Source: Streptomyces sp. AC555_RSS877
Lineage (GTDB): Bacteria; Actinomycetota; Actinomycetes; Streptomycetales; Streptomycetaceae
Length of the DNA: 64,000 nt
Direction: 5' to 3'
NCBI RefSeq assembly: GCF_019049245.1
Contig: NZ_JAGMUK010000039.1
Coordinates: 1 to 64,000 of the forward strand
The notes below the pieces were generated by a model. It ran no database searches. It was not told the DNA's origin and saw only the letters and a program-made list of their open reading frames with translations. Shown here one piece after another: positions 8,253 through 15,663 of the stretch. Each line of letters starts with the position of its first letter. The stretch's first letter is position 1. A program made the position numbers and the translations under genes.

Positions 8253-8438
8253 TTACCAGGAGCTCTTGGTCACGCCCGGCAGCTCGCCACGGTGAGCCAT
8301 CTCACGAAGGCAGACGCGGCACAGGCCGAACTTGCGGTACACGGAGTGCGGACGGCCGCAGCGCTGGCAGCGCGTGTAGCCGCGTACTCCGAACTTGGGC
8401 TTACGAGCAGCCTTGGCAATCAGAGCCTTCTTCGCCAT
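8253..8438 (-). CDS. rpsZ: 30S ribosomal protein S14 type Z (zinc form)
   Basis: A 61-residue short S14 with a zinc ribbon: Cys24-x2-Cys27 and Cys40-x2-Cys43 (CQRC and CRVC). It ends in RELAHRGELPG-type sequence (here REMAHRGELPGVTKSSW). The ATG at 8436-8438 gives the conserved MAKKALIAK start. An alternative in-frame GTG three codons upstream overlaps the rplE stop as GTGA. It lies between rplE and rpsH, the usual place for this gene. Confidence 0.96.
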   Translation of the reverse strand: MAKKALIAKAARKPKFGVRGYTRCQRCGRPHSVYRKFGLCRVCLREMAHRGELPGVTKSSW

Positions 8439-8443
8439 CTCGC

Positions 8444-9001
8444 TCACGCCTCCTTGAAGGGGAAGCCGAGGTGACGAAGGAGCGCGCGGCCCTCAGCGTC
8501 GTTGGTCGCCGTGGTGACCACGGTGATGTCCATACCCCGGACGCGGTCGATCTTGTCCTGGTCGATCTCGTGGAACATGACCTGCTCGGTGAGACCGAAG
8601 GTGTAGTTGCCACGACCGTCGAACTGCTTGGGAGACAGGCCGCGGAAGTCGCGGATGCGCGGCAGCGCGAGCGACAGGGTGCGGTCCAGGAACTCCCACA
8701 TGCGGTCGCCACGAAGTGTGACGTGGGCCCCGATCGGCTGACCCTCACGCAGCTTGAACTGCGCGATGGACTTGCGGGCCTTGGTGACGGCCGGCTTCTG
8801 ACCGGTGATCGTGGTGAGGTCGCGGATGGCGCCCTCGATCAGCTTGGAGTCGCGGGCGGCGTCGCCCACACCCATGTTGACCACGATCTTGACGAGACCG
8901 GGGATCTGCATGACGTTCTCGTACTTGAACTCGTCACGCAGCTTGCCCGCGATCTCCTCGCGGTACCTCGTCTTCAGACGCGGAGTGGTGGTGGTCGTCA
9001 T
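8444..9001 (-). CDS. rplE: 50S ribosomal protein L5
   Basis: A 185-residue L5, which binds 5S rRNA and touches the P-site tRNA and S13. Family segments present are NVMQIPGLVKIVVNMGVGDA, ITGQKPAVTKARKSIAQFKLREG and the C-terminal RGMDITVVTTATNDAEGRALLRHLGFPF. The ATG overlaps the rplX stop (ATGA), so the two are translationally coupled. Confidence 0.98.
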   Translation of the reverse strand: MTTTTTPRLKTRYREEIAGKLRDEFKYENVMQIPGLVKIVVNMGVGDAARDSKLIEGAIRDLTTITGQKPAVTKARKSIAQFKLREGQPIGAHVTLRGDRMWEFLDRTLSLALPRIRDFRGLSPKQFDGRGNYTFGLTEQVMFHEIDQDKIDRVRGMDITVVTTATNDAEGRALLRHLGFPFKEA

Positions 9002-9324
9002 CAGATGTCCTCACCCGTCCGCTTGGCAACGCGGATCTTGTTGCCCTCGTCGTCGAAGCGGTAACCGACACGCGTGACGACCTTGTTGCCGTCCTTCTCC
9101 ACGACGAGCTGAACGTTGCTCACGTGGACAGGGGCCTCGGTCGTGACGATGCCACCGGCCTGCGAACCCTTGGCGGTCGGGCCGGCCTTGGTGTGCTTCT
9201 TGACCCGGTTGACACCCTCGACCAGGACACGGTCCTCGCGGGGGAAGGCCGCGATGACCTTGCCCTGCTTGCCCTTGTCCTTACCGGTGATGACCTGGAC
9301 CAGGTCGCCCTTCTTGATCTTCAT
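9001..9324 (-). CDS. rplX: 50S ribosomal protein L24
   Basis: A 107-residue L24, an assembly initiator near the exit tunnel. The N-terminal KOW motif is clear in MKIKKGDLVQVITGKDKGKQGKVIAAFP, followed by VLVEGVNRVKKHTKAGPT. The stop overlaps the rplE start and the gene begins 2 bp after rplN, so rplN-rplX-rplE is a tight unit. Confidence 0.98.
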   Translation of the reverse strand: MKIKKGDLVQVITGKDKGKQGKVIAAFPREDRVLVEGVNRVKKHTKAGPTAKGSQAGGIVTTEAPVHVSNVQLVVEKDGNKVVTRVGYRFDDEGNKIRVAKRTGEDI

Positions 9325-9326
9325 GC

Positions 9327-9695
9327 TTACAGCACCTCCGGCGCGAGCGAGATGATCTTCATGAACTTCTTCTCGCGCAGCTCACGACCCACCGGGCCGA
9401 AGATACGGGTGCCGCGAGGGTCGCCGTCGTTCTTCAGAATGACAGCGGCGTTCTCGTCGAAGCGGATGTACGAGCCGTCCGGACGGCGGCGCTCCTTGAC
9501 GGTGCGAACGATGACCGCCTTGACGACGTCACCCTTCTTCACGTTGCCACCGGGGATCGCGTCCTTGACGGTGGCGACGATGACGTCACCGATGCCCGCG
9601 TAGCGGCGACCGGAGCCACCGAGCACACGGATGCAAAGGATTTCCTTCGCACCAGTGTTGTCGGCGACACGCAGTCGCGACTCCTGCTGGATCAC
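9327..9695 (-). CDS. rplN: 50S ribosomal protein L14
   Basis: A 122-residue L14, part of the factor-binding face and a bridge to the 30S subunit. The start MIQQESRLRVADNTGAKEILCIRVLGGSGRRYAGIGD is diagnostic, and the C-terminus is GPVGRELREKKFMKIISLAPEVL. It is the first gene of the spc-type segment. A 104-bp spacer with two hairpins separates it from rpsQ. Confidence 0.98.
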   Translation of the reverse strand: MIQQESRLRVADNTGAKEILCIRVLGGSGRRYAGIGDVIVATVKDAIPGGNVKKGDVVKAVIVRTVKERRRPDGSYIRFDENAAVILKNDGDPRGTRIFGPVGRELREKKFMKIISLAPEVL

Positions 9696-9724
9696 GTCTA
9701 TCTCCTGTTTGTCTGCCGGTTCCC

Positions 9725-9757
9725 GGCGAGCTCCGCAAGTGACTTACGGAGCTCGCC
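9725..9757 (-). other. hairpin 2 in the rpsQ-rplN spacer
   Basis: GGCGAGCTCCG (9725-9735) pairs perfectly with CGGAGCTCGCC (9747-9757) around an 11-nt loop. It lies 30 bp before the rplN start, downstream of a second hairpin. The position is exactly the boundary between S10-type and spc-type genes. It may be an attenuator or an RNA-processing site. Confidence 0.55.
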
Positions 9758-9773
9758 GAGCCTGGCGGAACTG

Positions 9774-9797
9774 TCCTGCGGGGTTTGCCCCGCAGGA
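9774..9797 (-). terminator. hairpin 1 immediately after rpsQ
   Basis: TCCTGCGGGG (9774-9783) pairs with CCCCGCAGGA (9788-9797) around the tetraloop region TTTG. It begins 3 bp after the rpsQ stop. Its position and strength suggest (partial) termination of the S10 transcript or 3'-end protection. Confidence 0.6.
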
Positions 9798-9799
9798 AA

Positions 9800-10087
9800 T
9801 TACTTGGCCTTCTCGAGGATCTCGACGACGCGCCAGCGCTTCGTGGCGGACAGCGGACGCGTCTCCATGAGGAGGACACGGTCGCCGACGCCGGCAGCGT
9901 TCTGCTCGTCGTGCGCCTTGAGCTTGTTCGTACGGCGGATGACCTTGCCGTACAGCGCGTGCTTGACGCGGTCCTCGACGGCGACGACGACGGTCTTGTC
10001 CATCTTGTCGCCGACGACCAGACCCTCACGGGTCTTGCGGAAGCCGCGGGCCTCTGCAGTCTGCTCAGTCACGTTGCTCTCACTCAT
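9800..10087 (-). CDS. rpsQ: 30S ribosomal protein S17
   Basis: A 95-residue S17, an OB-fold 16S rRNA-binding protein. The segment RKTREGLVVGDKMDKTVVVAVEDRVKHALYGKVIRRTNKLKAHDEQNAAGVGDRVLLMETRPLSATKRW covers the whole family domain. The acidic N-terminal dozen residues (MSESNVTEQTAE) are an actinobacterial extension. The ATG overlaps the rpmC stop as ATGA. It is the last gene of the S10 segment. Confidence 0.98.
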   Translation of the reverse strand: MSESNVTEQTAEARGFRKTREGLVVGDKMDKTVVVAVEDRVKHALYGKVIRRTNKLKAHDEQNAAGVGDRVLLMETRPLSATKRWRVVEILEKAK

Positions 10088-10311
10088 CAGGCGCTCTCCA
10101 CCGTCTCGATGCCCAGCTCGCGCTCACGCATCAGGGTGTAGATCCGCGCGATGTCCTTACGGACGGCCTTGAGCCGACCGTGGTTCTCGAGCTGACCGGT
10201 CGCCGCCTGGAAGCGGAGGTTGAACAGCTCTTCCTTGGCTTCGCGGAGCTTCGCGAGAAGCTCCTCGTCACCCAGTTCGCGCAGCTCGGACGCCTTGGTA
10301 CCGGCCGACAT
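10087..10311 (-). CDS. rpmC: 50S ribosomal protein L29
   Basis: A 74-residue alpha-helical protein at the tunnel exit, a docking site for trigger factor and SRP. The segment LREAKEELFNLRFQAATGQLENHGRLKAVRKDIARIYTLMRERE is diagnostic. Two starts are adjacent: a GTG overlapping the rplP stop (GTGA) and the ATG right after it at 10309-10311. The ATG is preferred because AGGTGA lies at better spacing and MSAGTKASEL is the usual N-terminus. Confidence 0.95.
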   Translation of the reverse strand: MSAGTKASELRELGDEELLAKLREAKEELFNLRFQAATGQLENHGRLKAVRKDIARIYTLMRERELGIETVESA

Positions 10312-10730
10312 CACGCTTCACCTGCCTCGCGCTTGACGATCCGGCACTTCATCGGCAGCTTGTGGGCTGCGCGAGTCAGGGCCTCACGGGCGATCTTCTC
10401 GTTGGGGTAGGACAGTTCGAACATGACCCGTCCCGGGTGCACGTTCGCGATCCACCACTCCGGCGAACCCTTACCGGAACCCATGCGGGTCTCGGCAGGC
10501 TTCTTCGTGAGCGGGCGGTCCGGGTAGATGTTGATCCAGACCTTGCCGCCACGCTTGATGTGGCGGGTCATCGCGATACGGGCCGCCTCGATCTGGCGGT
10601 TGGTCACATACGCCGGCGTGAGGGCCTGAATGCCGTACTCGCCGAACGCGACCGTCGTACCACCCTTGGCCTGACCGCGGCGCTTCGGGTGGTGCTGCTT
10701 GCGGTGCTTGACCCGTCGGGGGATCAGCAT
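10311..10730 (-). CDS. rplP: 50S ribosomal protein L16
   Basis: A 139-residue L16, a late-assembling protein near the A site and peptidyl-transferase centre. The start MLIPRRVKHRKQHHPKRRGQAKGG and the later GSGKGSPEWWIANVHPGRVMFE are family signatures. It follows rpsC by 5 bp and overlaps the rpmC start region, as expected for coupled translation. Confidence 0.98.
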   Translation of the reverse strand: MLIPRRVKHRKQHHPKRRGQAKGGTTVAFGEYGIQALTPAYVTNRQIEAARIAMTRHIKRGGKVWINIYPDRPLTKKPAETRMGSGKGSPEWWIANVHPGRVMFELSYPNEKIAREALTRAAHKLPMKCRIVKREAGEA

Positions 10731-10735
10731 TTCGG

Positions 10736-11569
10736 TCAGGCCTCCGTTCCGGTGCTCTCAGCCGGAGCGGCAGCCGGAGCGTCGGCCTTGGGGGCCTCGG
10801 CAGCGGGAGCCTGCTGCGGCTTGCGACCGCGACCGCCACGCTCGCCACCACGGCCACCACGGGCCGGGCGGTCGGCGCCGCCGCCACCACGGGCCGGGCG
10901 GTTGCCGGCGCGGGCAGCAGCGTTCTCGGCGCGGACCTCGGCGATGTTCTTGACGTCGCCCTTGTAGATCCAGACCTTCACGCCGATGCGGCCGAAGGTC
11001 GTCTTGGCCTCGAAGAAGCCGTAGTCCACGTTCGCGCGGAGCGTGTGCAGGGGCACACGGCCCTCGCGGTAGAACTCCGAGCGGGACATCTCGGCGCCAC
11101 CGAGGCGGCCACCGCACTGGATCTTGATGCCCTTGGCGCCGGCCTTCATCGTGCCCTGCATGCTCTTACGCATGGCGCGACGGAAGGAGACGCGGGAGGA
11201 GAGCTGCTCGGCAACGGCCTGGGCAACCAGCTGAGCGTCGGTCTCGGGGCTCTTGACCTCGAGGATGTTCAGCTGGACCTGCTTGCCCGTGAGCTTCTCG
11301 AGGTCACCGCGGATGCGGTCGGCCTCGGCGCCACGGCGGCCGATGACGATGCCCGGACGGGCCGTGTGGATGTCCACACGGACGCGGTCACGGGTGCGCT
11401 CGATCTCCACCTTCGAGATACCGGCGCGCTCCATGCCGGACGTCATCATCCGACGGATGGCGACGTCTTCCTTGACGTAGTCCTTGTACAGCTTGTCGGC
11501 GTACCAACGGGACTTGAAGTCCGTGGTGATGCCGAGCCGGAACCCATGCGGGTTAACCTTCTGGCCCAT
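10736..11569 (-). CDS. rpsC: 30S ribosomal protein S3
   Basis: A 277-residue S3, which forms the mRNA entry tunnel with S4 and S5. The KH domain (VRVDIHTARPGIVIGRRGAEADRIRGDLEK) and the C-terminal domain (KIQCGGRLGGAEMSRSEFYREGRVPLHTLRANVDYGF) are complete. The last 55-60 residues form a low-complexity Arg/Gly then Ala/Pro tail (RPARGG repeats), encoded by near-identical 19-bp repeats 30 bp apart at 10854-10902. Such tails are common in streptomycetes. The start overlaps the rplV stop (TAATG). Confidence 0.98.
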   Translation of the reverse strand: MGQKVNPHGFRLGITTDFKSRWYADKLYKDYVKEDVAIRRMMTSGMERAGISKVEIERTRDRVRVDIHTARPGIVIGRRGAEADRIRGDLEKLTGKQVQLNILEVKSPETDAQLVAQAVAEQLSSRVSFRRAMRKSMQGTMKAGAKGIKIQCGGRLGGAEMSRSEFYREGRVPLHTLRANVDYGFFEAKTTFGRIGVKVWIYKGDVKNIAEVRAENAAARAGNRPARGGGGADRPARGGRGGERGGRGRKPQQAPAAEAPKADAPAAAPAESTGTEA

Positions 11570-11916
11570 TACCGGGTTCCTTCCTTGCTGCTGACGACCA
11601 CGGTGATGTGGCTGGTCCGCTTGCGGATCCGGTAGGCGCGGCCCTGGGCACGCGGACGGAACCGCTTCAGGGTCGGACCCTCGTCGACATACGCCTCGGA
11701 GATGACGAGGCTGCCGGCGTCGGTGTGGTCGTAGTTGTGTGCGGCGTTGGCAATGGCGCTGTCAAGCACCTTGCCGACCGGCACGCTCGCGGCCTGCGGG
11801 GCGAAACGCAGGACCGCCTGAGCCTCCGTGGCGTCCATGCCACGGATAAGGTCCACCACTCGGCGGGCCTTCATGGGCGTAACGCGGATGTACCGCGCCT
11901 GGGCCCTGGCTTCCAT
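11569..11916 (-). CDS. rplV: 50S ribosomal protein L22
   Basis: A 115-residue L22, whose beta-hairpin lines the exit tunnel and is a macrolide-resistance site. The sequence MEARAQARYIRVTPMKARRVVDLIRGM and the C-terminal GRAYRIRKRTSHITVVV are diagnostic. The frame has earlier in-frame ATGs at 11940 and 11946. The ATG at 11914-11916 is chosen because GGAAGGA stands 5-6 nt before it and homology starts there. Confidence 0.95.
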   Translation of the reverse strand: MEARAQARYIRVTPMKARRVVDLIRGMDATEAQAVLRFAPQAASVPVGKVLDSAIANAAHNYDHTDAGSLVISEAYVDEGPTLKRFRPRAQGRAYRIRKRTSHITVVVSSKEGTR

Positions 11917-11957
11917 GGTTGTCCTTCCAGTGTCTGTCATGGTCATTCCACCCCGCG

Positions 11958-12239
11958 TTAGCGGCGCTTCGACTTCCGGTCGTCCTTGACGTGACCCCGG
12001 AAGGTGCGCGTCGGCGAGAACTCGCCGAGCTTGTGGCCGACCATCGACTCGGTGACAAACACCGGAATGTGGGTCTTGCCGTTGTGCACCGCGATCGTGT
12101 GGCCCAGCATGGCCGGGACGATCATCGAGCGACGGGACCAGGTCTTGATGACGTTCTTGGAACCCGCTTCGTTCTGGACGTCCACCTTCTTGATCAGGTG
12201 GTCGTCGACGAAGGGCCCCTTCTTGAGACTGCGCGGCAT
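11958..12239 (-). CDS. rpsS: 30S ribosomal protein S19
   Basis: A 93-residue S19 of the 30S head. MPRSLKKGPFVDDHLIKKVDVQNE and TIAVHNGKTHIPVFVTESMVGHKLGEFSPTRTFRGH are family signatures. It lies 12 bp after rplB and 41 bp before rplV in the standard S10 order. Confidence 0.98.
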   Translation of the reverse strand: MPRSLKKGPFVDDHLIKKVDVQNEAGSKNVIKTWSRRSMIVPAMLGHTIAVHNGKTHIPVFVTESMVGHKLGEFSPTRTFRGHVKDDRKSKRR

Positions 12240-12251
12240 CTAAACCCGCTC

Positions 12252-13088
12252 CTAGCGCTTCTTGTTCGTCTTGCGGCGGCGGACGATGTACTTGTTCGAA
12301 GCCTTCTTCGGCGAACGAGTACGACCCTCCTTCTGACCCCACGGCGAGACCGGGTGGCGACCACCGGAGGTCTTGCCCTCACCACCACCGTGCGGGTGGT
12401 CAACCGGGTTCATCGCCACACCGCGAACGGTCGGGCGGACGCCCAGCCAGCGCTTGCGCCCGGCCTTGCCCCAGTTGATGTTGCTCTGCTCGGCGTTGCC
12501 GACCTCGCCGACCGTGGCGCGGCAGCGCTGGTCGACCAGACGGATCTCACCGGAGGGCATACGAAGGTGGGCCATCGTGCCCTCCTTCGCCAGCAGCTGC
12601 ACCGAGGCGCCTGCGGAGCGGGCGAACTTGGCGCCGCCACCGGGACGGATCTCGATCGCGTGGATCGTGGTACCGACCGGGATGTTGCGGAGCGCCAGGT
12701 TGTTGCCCGGCTTGATGTCGGCCCCGGGACCGTTCTCGACGCGGTCACCCTGCTGCAGGTTGCGCGGGGCGAGGATGTAGCGCTTCTCGCCGTCCGCGTA
12801 GTGCAGCAGCGCGATGCGCGCGGTGCGGTTGGGGTCGTACTCGATGTGCGCGACCTTCGCCGGCACGCCGTCCTTGTCGTGACGACGGAAGTCGATCACT
12901 CGGTAGGCGCGCTTGTGTCCGCCACCCTGGTGGCGAACGGTCACACGACCGGCGTTGTTACGGCCGCCCTTGCTGTGCAGCGGGCGGACCAGCGACTTCT
13001 CCGGCGTGGACCGCGTGACCTCGACGAAGTCGGCGACGCTCGAGCCACGACGGCCCGGCGTAGTCGGCTTGTACTTGCGGATTCCCAT
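12252..13088 (-). CDS. rplB: 50S ribosomal protein L2
   Basis: A 278-residue L2, needed for subunit association and peptidyl transfer. The N-terminal MGIRKYKPTTPGRRGSS, the OB-fold and SH3-like domains and the universally conserved RGVAMNPVDHPHGGGEGKTSGGRHPVSPWG (with the functional His in HPHGGGEG) are intact. It is flanked by rplW and rpsS. Confidence 0.98.
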   Translation of the reverse strand: MGIRKYKPTTPGRRGSSVADFVEVTRSTPEKSLVRPLHSKGGRNNAGRVTVRHQGGGHKRAYRVIDFRRHDKDGVPAKVAHIEYDPNRTARIALLHYADGEKRYILAPRNLQQGDRVENGPGADIKPGNNLALRNIPVGTTIHAIEIRPGGGAKFARSAGASVQLLAKEGTMAHLRMPSGEIRLVDQRCRATVGEVGNAEQSNINWGKAGRKRWLGVRPTVRGVAMNPVDHPHGGGEGKTSGGRHPVSPWGQKEGRTRSPKKASNKYIVRRRKTNKKR

Positions 13089-13128
13089 TTCTCAGTCCTC
13101 GTCCGATATCGGACGATCCAGACCGCCG

Positions 13129-13548
13129 TCAGGCGGTCGGACCGCCGAAGATGTCGATACGGTCGCCCTCAGCGAGGGTCACGATCGCGCGCTTGGAGCC
13201 GGCGCGCTGACCGAAACCGGTCTTGGTGCGCTTGCGCTTGCCCTGGCGGTTGATCGTGTTGACCCCGGTGACCTTGACCGAGAAGACCGCCTGGACGGCC
13301 TGCTTGATCTGGGTCTTGTTGGCGCCCGGGGCGACGATGAAGGTGTACTTGCCCTCGTCGAGAAGCGCGTAGCTCTTCTCGGACACGACCGGCTTGAGCA
13401 GGATGTCACGGTGGTCCGTGAACGACTTGCTCACCGGGGTGACGACGGTGTTCTTGCCCTCGGTCTCGTGGCGACGCGCCTTGGCGACGCGCGCGACCTT
13501 CTTGGCCTTGGCGGCCTTCGAGGCGATGCTCGGGTGACGCGTAGCCAT
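13129..13548 (-). CDS. rplW: 50S ribosomal protein L23
   Basis: A 139-residue L23 at the tunnel exit, the main trigger-factor and SRP docking protein. The core HRDILLKPVVSEKSYALLDEGKYTFIVAPGANKTQIKQAVQAVF is diagnostic. The first 35-40 residues are a basic Ala/Lys-rich extension, longer than in E. coli. The ATG (13546-13548) overlaps the rplD stop as ATGA. Confidence 0.97.
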   Translation of the reverse strand: MATRHPSIASKAAKAKKVARVAKARRHETEGKNTVVTPVSKSFTDHRDILLKPVVSEKSYALLDEGKYTFIVAPGANKTQIKQAVQAVFSVKVTGVNTINRQGKRKRTKTGFGQRAGSKRAIVTLAEGDRIDIFGGPTA

Positions 13549-14204
13549 CAGGCCTCGCTCCCTTCGGTGTCGGTGGCCTGCGGGCCGGACACGAAGGACT
13601 CGAAAGCGGCCTGGGTGAAGACCACGTCGTCGGAGACGATCACGTCGTACGTGTTCAGCTGGCCCGGCTCCAGGATGTGGACCTGGGGCAGGTTGCGGGC
13701 GGAGAGCCACGCGGCCTCGTCGGCGCGGTCGATGACCAGGAGCAGGTTCTTGCGCTCCGAGATCTTGCCGAACAGCGACCTGGCGGCCTTCGTGGAGGGG
13801 TTCTCGCCCTCGATCACGCCGGTGACGACGTGGATGCGGTTGTGGCGGGCCCGGTCGGTGAGGGCGTGACGCAGAGCGGCAGCCTTCATCTTCTTCGGGG
13901 TCCGCTGCGAGTAGTCACGCGGCTGCGGGCCGTGGACGACGCCACCGCCTGCGAACTGCGGCGCGCGGGTCGAGCCCTGACGGGCGCGGCCGGTGCCCTT
14001 CTGGCGGTACGGCTTCTTGCCGCCACCACGGACTTCACCGCGACGCTTGGTCTTGTGCGTGCCCTGACGGGCAGCGGCGTTCTGCGCGACGACGACCTGG
14101 TGGATCAGCGGAATGCTGATCTTCTCCACGCCGAAGATCTCCGCGGGGAGCTCGACGCTTCCGGTCTTCTCGCCTGCAGGCGAAAGGATGTCAACAGTGC
14201 TCAT
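13548..14204 (-). CDS. rplD: 50S ribosomal protein L4
   Basis: A 218-residue L4, with a tunnel-lining loop. In E. coli it is also the autogenous regulator of the S10 operon. The extended-loop segment RQGTHKTKRRGEVRGGGKKPYRQKGTGRARQGSTRAPQ is clear, and the globular domain ends in DVIVSDDVVFTQAAFE. It precedes rplW with an ATGA overlap and follows rplC by 8 bp. Whether it regulates its own operon here is unknown, but the rpsJ leader is long enough to host a control structure. Confidence 0.98.
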   Translation of the reverse strand: MSTVDILSPAGEKTGSVELPAEIFGVEKISIPLIHQVVVAQNAAARQGTHKTKRRGEVRGGGKKPYRQKGTGRARQGSTRAPQFAGGGVVHGPQPRDYSQRTPKKMKAAALRHALTDRARHNRIHVVTGVIEGENPSTKAARSLFGKISERKNLLLVIDRADEAAWLSARNLPQVHILEPGQLNTYDVIVSDDVVFTQAAFESFVSGPQATDTEGSEA

Positions 14205-14212
14205 CGGTTACC

Positions 14213-14857
14213 TCAGGCCCCCTTGGCCGCGGTGCGGACCAGGACGAGGCCGCCGTTCGGACCGGGGATGGCTCCCTTGATGAGGAGCAGTCCCTTCTCC
14301 GCGTCAACAGCATGGACGGTCAGGTTCTGGGTGGTGACCCGCTCGTTACCCATACGGCCCGCCATACGCATGCCCTTGAAGACACGGCCGGGGGTGGCGC
14401 AGCCACCGATGGAGCCGGGAGAGCGGTGCTTGCGCTGGGTGCCGTGTCCGGCGCCGAGACCCTTGAAGTTGTGACGCTTCATGACACCGGCGAAGCCCTT
14501 GCCCTTGCTCTTGCCGGTCACGTCGACCTTGATGCCGGCCTCGAACACCTCAGCGGTGATCTCCTGGCCGAGGGTGTACTCGCTGGCGTCAGCGGTACGG
14601 ATCTCGACGAGGTGGCGGCGGGGAGTGACGTCGGCCTTGGCGAAGTGACCCTTGAGGGGCTTGTTCACCTTGCGAGGGTCGATCTCGCCGAAGGCGATCT
14701 GGACCGACTCGTAGCCGTCGGAGTCATTCGTACGGACCTGGGTCACGACGTTGGGGCCGGCCTTGACGACGGTGACGGGAACAACACGGTTGTTCTCGTC
14801 CCACACCTGCGTCATGCCGAGCTTCTCGCCCAGGATGCCCTTGATCTGCTTAGCCAT
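14213..14857 (-). CDS. rplC: 50S ribosomal protein L3
   Basis: A 214-residue L3, one of the first proteins to bind 23S rRNA, reaching the peptidyl-transferase centre. MAKQIKGILGEKLGMTQVWDENNRVVPVTVV and KRHNFKGLGAGHGTQRKHRSPGSIGGCATPGRVFKGMRMAGRMG are the family signatures, including the tip loop linked elsewhere to pleuromutilin resistance. It lies 17 bp after rpsJ. Confidence 0.98.
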   Translation of the reverse strand: MAKQIKGILGEKLGMTQVWDENNRVVPVTVVKAGPNVVTQVRTNDSDGYESVQIAFGEIDPRKVNKPLKGHFAKADVTPRRHLVEIRTADASEYTLGQEITAEVFEAGIKVDVTGKSKGKGFAGVMKRHNFKGLGAGHGTQRKHRSPGSIGGCATPGRVFKGMRMAGRMGNERVTTQNLTVHAVDAEKGLLLIKGAIPGPNGGLVLVRTAAKGA

Positions 14858-14874
14858 TCTCAGATCACCGGCCC

Positions 14875-15183
14875 CTAGAGCTTGATCTCGATGTCGACAC
14901 CGGCCGGGAGGTCGAGTCGCATCAGAGAGTCAACGGTCTTGGGCGTCGGGTCGAGGATGTCGATCAGGCGCTTGTGCGTGCGCATCTCGAAGTGCTCGCG
15001 CGAGTCCTTGTACTTGTGCGGCGACTTGATGACGCAGTACACGTTCTTCTCAGTGGGCAGCGGCACCGGGCCCGCGACCGACGCACCAGTACGCGTCACC
15101 GTCTCGACGATCTTCTTCGCCGAGCTGTCGATGACCTCGTGGTCGTAGGCCTTGAGCCGGATGCGGATCTTCTGTCCCGCCAT
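14875..15183 (-). CDS. rpsJ: 30S ribosomal protein S10 (NusE)
   Basis: A 102-residue S10, which is also NusE, the partner of NusB/NusG in antitermination and transcription-translation coupling. MAGQKIRIRLKAYDHEVIDSSAKKIVETV and PLPTEKNVYCVIKSPHKYKDSREHFEMRTHKRLIDI are diagnostic. The ATG at 15181-15183 is used. The open frame upstream is leader sequence. It is the first gene of the S10 segment and is preceded by a leader of about 380 nt. Confidence 0.98.
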   Translation of the reverse strand: MAGQKIRIRLKAYDHEVIDSSAKKIVETVTRTGASVAGPVPLPTEKNVYCVIKSPHKYKDSREHFEMRTHKRLIDILDPTPKTVDSLMRLDLPAGVDIEIKL

Positions 15184-15243
15184 GGCTACTAGTAGTCCTG
15201 TCTCTCGTTTAACGCTCTGGAACCCGATGTTCCGAACACTCAC

Positions 15244-15271
15244 TCTCCGACCCACGCGGTCGGGTGTGTCG
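15244..15271 (-). promoter_or_regulatory. 28-nt hairpin element in the rpsJ leader (copy 1)
   Basis: This 28-nt block is identical to one at 22308-22335 in the rpsL leader, in the same orientation and 61 nt before the rpsJ start. As RNA it forms CCGACC-GCGUG-GGUCGG, a 6-bp stem with a 5-nt loop, followed by GGAGA. The same sequence in the leaders of two ribosomal operons suggests a shared post-transcriptional control site. Confidence 0.6.
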
Positions 15272-15566
15272 CACTCTCACTGACACAGAGGTCCCATCTC
15301 TGGAACATCCCGTCTGGGAAAGCACGGCCCTTCCGGAACCGCAAGCCGAGGGCGAAGGCCCACCGGGTGCCTGGCCGGCGCTGCACTGACACTTCCCGAA
15401 AGATTCCCGTACGTCCGCCTCAGCGCTGCCACCTGGCAGTTGGGGCGACGAGTACTGTGGGACTTGCTTCCGGTCCTCCCGGCGGGAGGCGCGCAGCATC
15501 AACACTCGACCGAGCAACTCCGACAGTTTGCCATATGGGGCAGGGGCCTGGCCAATCGAGCCGGAG

Positions 15567-15594
15567 ACAATACCCCGCGAGTGACGTAGGTCAA
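15567..15594 (-). promoter_or_regulatory. candidate S10 operon promoter
   Basis: On the minus strand TTGACC (15589-15594) is followed after 16 bp by TATTGT (15567-15572), a good match to HrdB-type promoters. A start site a few bases downstream gives a leader of about 375 nt before rpsJ. The remaining bases of the 480-bp gap 15184-15663 hold this leader and, at the right end, the upstream region of the rightward gene at 15664. Confidence 0.6.
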
Positions 15595-15663
15595 ACCCTT
15601 TGGGGTGGCTACGGGCTTGTGTAAGATCGCCGACCGCCACACTTCACGGGGAGCACGACGGCG

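Noticed and set aside
10854..10902. Intergenic repeat
   Set aside because: The 19-bp repeats lie inside rpsC and encode its Arg/Gly-rich tail.
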